From Marinobacter mangrovi (GTDB lineage: Bacteria > Pseudomonadota > Gammaproteobacteria > Pseudomonadales > Oleiphilaceae), in contig NZ_JAERVO010000005.1 in the NCBI RefSeq assembly GCF_016798325.1, positions 62,001 through 126,000 of the forward strand: 64,000 nt of DNA. The letters run 5' to 3'. Positions 1-6,779 of this stretch are shown here, piece by piece. How positions within the stretch are numbered: position 1 is the stretch's first letter; every line of letters starts with the position of its first letter. Made by a program: the position numbers and the translations under genes. Below the pieces are notes generated by a model. That model had not been told where the DNA came from. It ran no database searches and worked only from the letters and a program-made list of their open reading frames with translations.

Positions 1-1
1 C

Positions 2-202
2 GCCAGCCCGGTGCTGTACTGGATTTGCCAGATCAATCCGTTTACGCATGCGGTGGAAGCGATCCGGTTTGCGCTGTATTTGCAGTGGAATTCGGTGGCG
101 TTTGGGGTGTTGGTGGGGGTGACTTCAGTACTCGCGCTTGTTGCTACGGCGGGGTTTCGGCCGCAGAGGACGCGGATTGTTGGGGTGAAGTCAGTCAGTT
201 AG
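2..202 (+). CDS. ABC-2 type transporter permease, C-terminal end (partial)
   Basis: The window opens inside this gene, and only about the last 66 residues are present. They contain NPFTHAVEAIRFALY followed by one hydrophobic segment (VAFGVLVGVTSVLALVATAG) and a short basic tail. That is how ABC-2 family export permeases of the inner membrane usually end. The ATPase partner and the substrate lie outside the window, so no more specific role can be given. The family assignment rests on this short segment alone. Confidence 0.6.
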   Translation, partial: ASPVLYWICQINPFTHAVEAIRFALYLQWNSVAFGVLVGVTSVLALVATAGFRPQRTRIVGVKSVS

Positions 203-373
203 GAAGGCCTCGCACCAAATTCATGTAGCTCACTTTGACACACCAACCCCCATCAACTAGATTATTTTTTGTACAGGGATCAGTTGCCCGCCGCTAATGG
301 ATTTAGCGCCTTACTTCAGTAACTCTTCCTCTGTATTCAGGTTCACAATCATCTTCGCTAGACGGAGGTTCAC

Positions 374-523
374 ATGGCAGTGAAACACATACGAACAGGT
401 ATCGTTCATAGCGGTTCAAAAGGTGGCCGCACGGGATGCGGTTACGACACCAGGGAAAAGCCAGACCATTGGTCGTCGACATCTGAGCGGATTACCTGTG
501 ATAAGAAGGGCTGCAAAAACTAA
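374..523 (+). CDS. small conserved hypothetical protein (49 aa)
   Basis: A 49-residue frame starts at an ATG preceded by GGAGG at 363-367, a strong ribosome binding site. The product is basic and hydrophilic, with TGCGYD in the middle and a C-terminal ITCDKKGCKN, giving three cysteines (C-x2-C-like spacing is absent). I recognise this only as a type of tiny conserved protein of unknown function seen in gammaproteobacteria. There is no signal peptide or membrane segment. It lies upstream of another tiny gene and the defence pair, but the gaps argue against one tight operon. Confidence 0.6.
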   Translation: MAVKHIRTGIVHSGSKGGRTGCGYDTREKPDHWSSTSERITCDKKGCKN

Positions 524-625
524 AACAAGCCTCCGAGATCCCGCTCAACGGAACTGAAGTCTACAAACAATAAAAAGCAAACATCCTCGGCATAAAAATA
601 AAACTAACGACAAATAGGATGTGAC

Positions 626-760
626 ATGAAAAAGCTCATGTTGGTGCTGTCTCTCATACTTTTCACTTCAATGGCATTTGCGCATGGCGGAGGCTGTCGA
701 AAGGACAGTCCTCAAGGGCAATGCTGTCATGCTGGGTCTCAGCCTTATCACTGTCATTAA
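626..760 (+). CDS. small secreted Cys/His-rich protein (44 aa)
   Basis: This 44-residue frame begins with a clear signal peptide: MKKL, a hydrophobic core LVLSLILFTSMAF, and an AFA cleavage motif. The mature part is about 24 residues and ends CCHAGSQPYHCH. The CH...YHCH pattern resembles the end of YHYH/Excalibur-like extracellular metal-binding modules, so metal binding is plausible but not shown. The upstream sequence (ACAAATAGGATGTGAC) gives only a modest ribosome site. It sits alone between the 49-residue gene and the Gabija pair. Confidence 0.55.
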   Translation: MKKLMLVLSLILFTSMAFAHGGGCRKDSPQGQCCHAGSQPYHCH

Positions 761-771
761 CCCTAAACTGG

Positions 772-784
772 GTCAAGTCTTGAC
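772..784. repeat. short palindrome GTCAAG-T-CTTGAC
   Basis: Perfect 6-bp arms around a single T, just after the secreted small protein and upstream of gajA. AGATCTGTCCCC follows about 30 bases later. Motifs of this look occur in dispersed intergenic repeats, but this one does not match the main repeat family of the window. It could equally be an operator. Confidence 0.35.
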
Positions 785-1042
785 GTTTAGTCTGCAATGA
801 AAGGAAAACGCAAGATCTGTCCCCGGATTCTTGTCACTCACTGAATAAAAGGTTTTTGAATGGGTGAAAGAACTTCTTACAAAAATAGGCAGATAAAAAC
901 AGCCAAACGAATAAAAGCAAAACGGATCAAGTCTAAAGCCAAATTGGCGCGTGCGGCAGGGTTTAGCGGGGATAAGTTTAACGGTGCTAGCTCGGATAAA
1001 TCCAAAACGATAGAAGAACAACAATCAACTAGAGGACCAAGA

Positions 1043-3112
1043 ATGCGAATCGAGAAGGTCAGAGTCGAGGGATTTCGACTTCTGCAGGATGTCGAGATCA
1101 TGCTGGAAAGTAAATCCACAGTAATCGTGGGGCGTAACAACAGCGGAAAAACATCATTCACTGATATATTTAATCGTTTCATCGGAGAATCTGGAGCACG
1201 GTTTCGCCTAGAAGACTTTTCTGCTTCCCAACGTGAGCGGTTTTACACGGCGAAGATAATGCGAGAGCAGGGAAAAAAGCCAGAGGATGTACTTGCTGAG
1301 CTTCCTTCAATCTCCCTCACGCTCACCTTCCGATACGAAAGTAACGATACGACTCTGGGACCTCTTTCGCCTTTCGTAATTGACTTAGATATAGACTCCA
1401 CAACGGCCATTGTGCGCGTCGAGTACAAAGCGATGCTGGAAACGATCCACACTCTGCTTGATATTCCTCTCCCACCTGAAGGCGTTGAGCCTAGAGCATA
1501 TTTCTTCCGCTCGTTGCGTGACACTTTGCCAAAGGCATATAGCAGCCATCTGCAGGCAATTGACCCCACTGACAATACCAATCGACGTAATTTTGAGAGC
1601 ACAGTCGGGCTTGCAAACTTGCTGCAATGCAATTTTATTCGCGCCCAAAGAAATCTCGACCATGCGCAACATAGCGAAACGGATGTCATTGGAAAATTGC
1701 TTAACGCTCTATTTAAGACCGCTTCTGAGCCAACTGCTGCGACAGCAGATCAGGAACTGGCTAAAGAGCTCAAGGCGTCCGTCGAAAACATTGAGCGAAA
1801 TATTCAAGGCAGTTTCGATGAAATGTTGAAAAAGCTTCTACCAGCGATGGAAACACTAGGTTTTCCGAGCCTTAATGATACCGAGCTTCGGCCTGAGACG
1901 TCCTTAAATGTTGAAACCCTTTTGTCAGATCATACAAAAGTGGTCTACGCCGGAACAGACGGGGTGCATCTGCCAGAAGGCTATAGCGGCCTCGGCACTC
2001 GCAACTTGATCTATATGCTACTGCAGCTTGAGAGCTACCATAAGGCGTACCGGGCTAAATTAACCCGTCCAGCCACCCACCTAATCTTCGTCGAGGAGCC
2101 TGAAGCCCACTTGCACCCGCAGATGCAGGAAGTCTTCATCAGTCAACTGAACGCCGCAATAGGGAAGCTTTCAGCCAGCTACCCCAACGAAGCTGAGTGG
2201 AAGGTTCAGTTTGTGATCACGACTCACTCTCCCCATGTCGCAAATGCCGCATCATTTGAAGCCATTCGGTATTTTTTGAATGAGCCAGCTGTCCAGGCGA
2301 ATGACCGCCAAACCAAGGTTAAGGACTTCAAAAAGGGCATGAGCAGCATCTCGCCAGACGATCAGAACTTTTTACACCAGTACATGACGCTGACCAAGTG
2401 CGATCTGTACTTTGCTGATAAGGCCATCATGGTCGAAGGTACAACTGAACGACTGCTGATGCCGCGTCTATGCGACTTGACTGATAAATTGCTGGACGGC
2501 CCGCACAAGCTCACCCAGCAGTATGTTACATGCGTCGAAGTTGGTGGAGCTTACGCTCACATCTTCTACCCACTACTAGACTTTCTGGAACTCAAAACGC
2601 TGGTGATTACCGATCTAGATTCAACTAAACCGGTAGAAAAAATAAACAAGAAAGGAAAAACGATCACGACTTGGGAGAAGTGTCCTGTAGCTGAAGGCGA
2701 ACGAACGTCGAATGCAGCGATCAAGGAGTGGTTTCGACCCAAAAATAATGATGGTTGGCAGGTAACTCTTGACGAGCTTATTTCAAAGACGTCCAGTGAG
2801 AAGCTGAGTGGTTATCGGCGAATTGCTTATCAGATTCCCGAAGAGCCCAATGCAGCGGCGTGCGCACGTAGCTACGAAGATGCATTAGTTCTAGCCAATC
2901 CGGGTCTTTTTGAATGGCCGAATGAACAGGATGAGGCCACCGAAGCTTGGGAGATAGCAAAGGGGCTCGCGAAAGCAGATACGGCATTGCGGTTCGCCAT
3001 TTGCGAGAAAGAGTGGTTGCCACCCCGTTACATCAAGGAAGGACTGGCATGGCTTTCCGGGCCACCTTTAACCAAGAACGCCGAAGCTCCCTCAGAGGTG
3101 GCTGGCGCATGA
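1043..3112 (+). CDS. gajA: GajA-like OLD-family ATPase/TOPRIM nuclease (Gabija-type anti-phage defence)
   Basis: Predicted ATP-regulated DNA nuclease of the overcoming-lysogenization-defect (OLD) class, 689 aa. The N-terminal ATPase carries Walker A GRNNSGKT (residues 30-37), a signature-like SGLGTRN and Walker B LIFVEEPEAH (about 347-356). The C-terminal TOPRIM domain shows EGTTE near residue 465 and DLDS near 524. I chose ATG 1043 because AGAGGA lies six bases upstream and the conserved fold begins at MRIEKV. An in-frame ATG at 860 would add 61 Lys/Arg-rich residues and has a weaker site. The stop overlaps the next start (ATGA), so both are translationally coupled. In Gabija, GajA is the nuclease and GajB the helicase-like partner. 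At 689 aa it is longer than the founding GajA. Confidence 0.85.
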   Translation: MRIEKVRVEGFRLLQDVEIMLESKSTVIVGRNNSGKTSFTDIFNRFIGESGARFRLEDFSASQRERFYTAKIMREQGKKPEDVLAELPSISLTLTFRYESNDTTLGPLSPFVIDLDIDSTTAIVRVEYKAMLETIHTLLDIPLPPEGVEPRAYFFRSLRDTLPKAYSSHLQAIDPTDNTNRRNFESTVGLANLLQCNFIRAQRNLDHAQHSETDVIGKLLNALFKTASEPTAATADQELAKELKASVENIERNIQGSFDEMLKKLLPAMETLGFPSLNDTELRPETSLNVETLLSDHTKVVYAGTDGVHLPEGYSGLGTRNLIYMLLQLESYHKAYRAKLTRPATHLIFVEEPEAHLHPQMQEVFISQLNAAIGKLSASYPNEAEWKVQFVITTHSPHVANAASFEAIRYFLNEPAVQANDRQTKVKDFKKGMSSISPDDQNFLHQYMTLTKCDLYFADKAIMVEGTTERLLMPRLCDLTDKLLDGPHKLTQQYVTCVEVGGAYAHIFYPLLDFLELKTLVITDLDSTKPVEKINKKGKTITTWEKCPVAEGERTSNAAIKEWFRPKNNDGWQVTLDELISKTSSEKLSGYRRIAYQIPEEPNAAACARSYEDALVLANPGLFEWPNEQDEATEAWEIAKGLAKADTALRFAICEKEWLPPRYIKEGLAWLSGPPLTKNAEAPSEVAGA

Positions 3113-4845
3113 ATGAAACGATTAACAATCCAGCTATTATCGCTGCACAAAAGGCACAACGAAAGATCAATGAGGCTATTGATGCAGGTGATAGTTTTCG
3201 CCTTGAGGCTGGTGCCGGAGCAGGAAAAACGTATTCGCTAGTTGCTGCGCTAAAACGATTGATCGAAAAGCAAGGGCCCGATTTGGTTCAAGCTGGACAG
3301 CAGGTGGCCTGCATCACCTATACCGAGGTTGCACGTAATGAAATTGCACAAGAGATAGAGGATCACCCCGCCATTTTGGTCAATACCATCCATGGTTTCT
3401 CTTGGGGATTTCTGCGTCAGTTTCAAAAGGCATTACGTGAGCTTGTGCTAGAAATGGACGATCGGAAAGAGAAAATCGAGCAAGGCGGCGGGGTTGGCTC
3501 AAAACCCGTGGATTACGATCTGGGATTTTTTGGCGTCGATACCAACCGAGTCACACTAAGCCATGACGACATTCCCGCTATGATGGCTAGGCTTCTTCAA
3601 AATAAGAAGTTTCAGCTAATGTTTGCCCAGCAATTTCCAGTGATTTTTATAGACGAGTATCAAGATACCCATCGCCAATTCATGGAGGCGATAACAAATC
3701 ACTTCCTAACGCCCGCCACTGGTCCCCTTGTTGGTCTCTTTGGAGACCACTGGCAAACAATTTACAGAAGTGAATACGAACTAGCTGAGTACCCAATTAA
3801 ACAAATTCCTAAAGGTTCAAACTTTCGATCGGCACCAGCAATCGTGAAGGTGCTGAATAAGCTACGCCCTGAACTGCGCCAAGCAGTACCTGACCCCAAT
3901 GCCAAGGGCGAAGCGCGCTTCTTTCACACCAACGGCTATACGGGACGACGAACTAATGATGCTCACTCCAAAGAAGATCTGCCACCTGATTTGGCTAGAC
4001 GTACTCGTGAGGACTTAATGCAGCGACTGCAAGGTGAGGGTTGGGATCTTAGCAGTACGAAGGTACTGATGCTCACCCACAACGTGCTAGCAGCGGAACA
4101 GGGCTATCCCAAACTTGCCAAGATATATAGCGGTCGTAATGAACAATTCGCAAAGAAGGAAGACCCGGTAATCAAATTCTTCGCAGAAGCCGTTGAACCC
4201 ATATGTGAGGCTTATTGTGCATCTCGCTATGGCGATATGTTCAGAGCATTCGGTACTAACCCCACAATAACTCAACATTCAGACAAGATAAGCTGGCGTC
4301 GAGATCTGGATACTCTTCAGAGGCTGCGAACTAAAGGCACAGTAGGGCAAGTTATCGATCACCTTAAGGCGACGGGACGCCCACTGCCCCCCGACCGAGT
4401 AATGCGACGTGAAGAAGAGCTAAACACGCTGAACGGCGCCCCCATTCCTGACGATGCCCCGGCACTTCGTCGATACGACAGTTTGCGAAACATTTCTTAT
4501 GGAGAGGTCATCGAGCTAGTCAAGTTCGTCGAAAATCAAACCGCCTTTGCCACACAGCATAGTGTTAAGGGAGCTCAGTTTGAAAACGTCCTAGTAGTGC
4601 TAGGAGGAGGTTGGAATCATTACAACTGGCCACAATTGCTTGAACTGATAGAAACAAATGCGTTGACTGCAAAGAACACCAAGGGCTTCTACCGTGCCAG
4701 AAATTTGTTTTATGTATCCATCTCACGGCCTATTACCAGACTCGCCGTACTGGCCACACAGACCATGCCGGATCATGCCCTCAAAGCGATTAATAGACTC
4801 TTTGGGAGCGATAACGTAGAGGAGCTGCCCATTAGTCGGAATTAA
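3109..4845 (+). CDS. gajB: GajB-like UvrD/Rep-family helicase (Gabija-type defence)
   Basis: Superfamily 1 helicase of 578 aa and partner of the upstream nuclease. Visible motifs: Walker A GAGAGKT (35-41), motif Ia ITYTEVARNEIA, motif II DEYQDT (about 182-187), motif V HSVKGAQFENVLVV and motif VI FYVSISR. AGAGGTGG inside the end of gajA serves as ribosome site, and the start overlaps the gajA stop by four bases. It is shorter than housekeeping UvrD/Rep (over 670 aa), as expected for GajB. The stop codon lies inside the first copy of the dispersed repeat, so the repeat may have inserted at or replaced the original gene end. Confidence 0.85.
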   Translation: MNETINNPAIIAAQKAQRKINEAIDAGDSFRLEAGAGAGKTYSLVAALKRLIEKQGPDLVQAGQQVACITYTEVARNEIAQEIEDHPAILVNTIHGFSWGFLRQFQKALRELVLEMDDRKEKIEQGGGVGSKPVDYDLGFFGVDTNRVTLSHDDIPAMMARLLQNKKFQLMFAQQFPVIFIDEYQDTHRQFMEAITNHFLTPATGPLVGLFGDHWQTIYRSEYELAEYPIKQIPKGSNFRSAPAIVKVLNKLRPELRQAVPDPNAKGEARFFHTNGYTGRRTNDAHSKEDLPPDLARRTREDLMQRLQGEGWDLSSTKVLMLTHNVLAAEQGYPKLAKIYSGRNEQFAKKEDPVIKFFAEAVEPICEAYCASRYGDMFRAFGTNPTITQHSDKISWRRDLDTLQRLRTKGTVGQVIDHLKATGRPLPPDRVMRREEELNTLNGAPIPDDAPALRRYDSLRNISYGEVIELVKFVENQTAFATQHSVKGAQFENVLVVLGGGWNHYNWPQLLELIETNALTAKNTKGFYRARNLFYVSISRPITRLAVLATQTMPDHALKAINRLFGSDNVEELPISRN

Positions 4846-4867
4846 AGGGGTCAGAGCGCATTAATTT
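4841..4867 (+). repeat. dispersed repeat, copy 1a
   Basis: ATTAAAGGGGTCAGAG followed by CGCATTAATTT, the best-preserved copy of the family. It overlaps the gajB stop codon (4843-4845). Confidence 0.85.
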
Positions 4868-4870
4868 AGG

Positions 4871-4907
4871 ATTAAAGGGGTCAGAGTGCATAAAGTTTGA
4901 TCAACGG
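4871..4907 (+). repeat. dispersed repeat, copy 1b
   Basis: Second copy three bases after copy 1a: ATTAAAGGGGTCAGAG, then TGCATAAAG and TTTGATCAACGG. It shows that the element can extend to TTTGATCAACGG, as copy 11 does. Two head-to-tail copies lie between gajB and the next gene. Confidence 0.85.
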
Positions 4908-4945
4908 CGGATAACCGGGACCGATATGCTCTACGTTAATCCCGA

Positions 4946-5734
4946 ATGAAACCGCTCTCTCAACACACAAGAAAGCTCAGGGCAGGCCTTGCATTTTGCC
5001 ACTGTCATGCGGATAGAGAACAACAAGACAATAATCTTTTGGCAATCGCTACGGAGTCGACCATTTTATATAGGAAATTTTCATTCGTTAGTTTGATATT
5101 CGCGGCGCTACTAATTTCTCAAGAAGCAAACGCAGCGGATAAAGCCCTCCCGCAAAAACTCGATATCGAGTTTCTAAGCGCACTGATAGGGCCCGTTAAG
5201 GTGAATGGTAAGCCTTGGGACGCAGCAGCAAATATTAACCGCACAGCGGTCTCCATGATCTCAGACATGATTGCACCGGGATCAGGAATTGCTGCTTCAA
5301 GCGTGGTTTCCGCCGTTGCGAAGGATGCACCCCAAGGCACTTCCGCACCAGATGTCATTGGTTACGTCGTTCAAAAAGGCACCACAACAACATCTCTTGC
5401 AAAAGTTGCGGGAATACCGTTAGCGCTGGCACTCAACCGTCAGAAGACACAGGATAGCTATACCCCCAGGTTTTATGCAGAGTACCAAGGTTGGCCGGTT
5501 TACGAAGGTACGCGCTTTCAAGTTCAGTTGTGGGATAAAGACCTGATTCGAAATGATCAAATTGCTGTTGTGGAACTCAACTACGATCAGCTATCACAAG
5601 CTGCAAAATCAGAAAAGCCAGTATGGATTAATGTGGCTGATCAGAGCATGAAGCAATTGCTCTATATACTCATATCGGTGACGCCTTCATTAAGGAACAC
5701 TGCACCAAAGATGAATGGCTATCGTTGGAATTAA
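4946..5734 (+). CDS. secreted protein with C2-like C-terminal region
   Basis: Open frame of 262 aa. A signal-peptide-like segment (FSFVSLIFAALLISQEANA) starts only near residue 45, which is unusual. The roughly 40 residues before it have no good ribosome site and no later in-frame ATG suits a signal peptide, so the true start may be a rare codon or the 5' end may be chimeric after insertion. The C-terminal third contains FQVQLWDKDLIRNDQIAVVEL, cut here as two pieces (FQVQLWDKDLIRND and QIAVVEL), resembling a strand-loop-strand of C2 domains, which bind Ca2+ and lipids. It is flanked on both sides by dispersed repeats and so looks like a separate module. Function unknown. Confidence 0.55.
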   Translation: MKPLSQHTRKLRAGLAFCHCHADREQQDNNLLAIATESTILYRKFSFVSLIFAALLISQEANAADKALPQKLDIEFLSALIGPVKVNGKPWDAAANINRTAVSMISDMIAPGSGIAASSVVSAVAKDAPQGTSAPDVIGYVVQKGTTTTSLAKVAGIPLALALNRQKTQDSYTPRFYAEYQGWPVYEGTRFQVQLWDKDLIRNDQIAVVELNYDQLSQAAKSEKPVWINVADQSMKQLLYILISVTPSLRNTAPKMNGYRWN

Positions 5735-5790
5735 AAATGCCTGGGGCAAACCCGCCAACGAATCTCGATAATTTAACTTTGATTATCAAC

Positions 5791-5817
5791 AGTTAAAGGG
5801 GTCAGAGCGCATTAATT
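5791..5817 (+). repeat. dispersed repeat, copy 2
   Basis: AGTTAAAGGGGTCAGAG followed by CGCATTAATT, nearly identical to copy 1a. It lies between two convergent genes. Confidence 0.85.
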
Positions 5818-5819
5818 AC

Positions 5820-6119
5820 TCACGGCCGAGTACCGCTCGCAGCAATGAACAACAGAATGACGGCTCCACCAACGACTACGCCCAGTAGCGAGAGTAAATA
5901 GCCAACGAAAACCAGCACCTTGTCGCTGGCCTTGTCCCAAGCCTCATTCTTTGAAACTCGATGCAAGTAGAGAGCCCCACACACCGAAAAGCCTGTCCAA
6001 AACAGTAGAACCCCAAACACGTCACCATCACCGCCGCTGTATAAGGCTGAGCTCAGCGCAAAAAACGAGAGTGCGTGCACCACGAGTGTCGTGGCAAATA
6101 CGACAACTGACTTTTTCAT
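5820..6119 (-). CDS. small inner-membrane protein (99 aa), third gene of the Tle1-like operon
   Basis: About three hydrophobic segments (VVVFATTLVVHALSFFAL, a central GVLLFWTGFSVCGALYL, and a C-terminal LVFVGYLLSLLGVVVGG stretch) indicate a small inner-membrane protein. I chose ATG 6119 (MKKSVV); a TTG four codons upstream is possible. It follows the DUF2931 lipoprotein by about 50 bases on the same strand, so it probably belongs to that transcript. A role as accessory immunity protein is conceivable from position only. No family recognised. Confidence 0.6.
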   Translation of the reverse strand: MKKSVVVFATTLVVHALSFFALSSALYSGGDGDVFGVLLFWTGFSVCGALYLHRVSKNEAWDKASDKVLVFVGYLLSLLGVVVGGAVILLFIAASGTRP

Positions 6120-6170
6120 GGGATCTGACAAGCCCGATATTTACAGAAGGCCTTCCTCAACAAGCACGGC

Positions 6171-6770
6171 CTACCAACCGTCGAGAGGTACACCATGTTT
6201 CTCCAGATAGGCGCCATTCTCTTCCATGTAGTCTGCAGATCGGACCTGGAATTGCCCGGTATCCCCCTCTACTTCAACAGCCGGAACCCGCATGATTTCA
6301 ACAGCGTTCGAACGCTGACTCATCATCCAGACAACCACCTCCCCTCCCGGGGCAAGACCTAAAATAAGCGTGCTTCTAGGTTCATGGCGGACATTGCCCC
6401 GTTGAGTGGTGTGACGGACAGGCTCTCGCATGCGATCTTTGAGGTCTGGCGGTATCTTGATCAGCGTCGAGTAGAATTTCTGCTCCGCGAATGAAAACCA
6501 ATGGAGGCCTATCAGGTTTGGGAAAGGATCCATCGCACCGCCGGTTCCGAAGGGGCCGTTGTCACCTTTCCAGCAGCAACTGACATCGCCCACCGGCACT
6601 CGCCAGCTTCGCTCGCCGGATTTTTCCAGATGCATATTAATGACCCACATCTGGTAGTGCTGGGGGGCGGCAACCCCCACGTACCAGGGGATATCCTTGT
6701 CTTCCTTGGTCGTACACCCCGCCAGTATCAGAATGCACCATAGGTAACAGGCGTATTTTATGACGTTCAC
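6171..6770 (-). CDS. DUF2931 family lipoprotein, putative immunity protein of the Tle1-like effector
   Basis: Predicted lipoprotein of 199 aa. The N-terminus is short and hydrophobic and ends in the lipobox LAGC, so it should be anchored in a membrane facing the periplasm. The central GLHWFSFAEQKFYSTLIKIP (aromatic, then QKFY) matches what I know of DUF2931 proteins. I chose GTG 6770 because AGGAG lies five bases upstream; GTG 6776 overlaps that site. The ribosome site sits at the very end of the upstream phospholipase gene. DUF2931 lipoproteins are often encoded next to Tle phospholipases and are thought to neutralise them in the periplasm; that role here is inferred from adjacency. Confidence 0.7.
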   Translation of the reverse strand: MNVIKYACYLWCILILAGCTTKEDKDIPWYVGVAAPQHYQMWVINMHLEKSGERSWRVPVGDVSCCWKGDNGPFGTGGAMDPFPNLIGLHWFSFAEQKFYSTLIKIPPDLKDRMREPVRHTTQRGNVRHEPRSTLILGLAPGGEVVVWMMSQRSNAVEIMRVPAVEVEGDTGQFQVRSADYMEENGAYLEKHGVPLDGW

Positions 6771-6779
6771 TACCACTCC

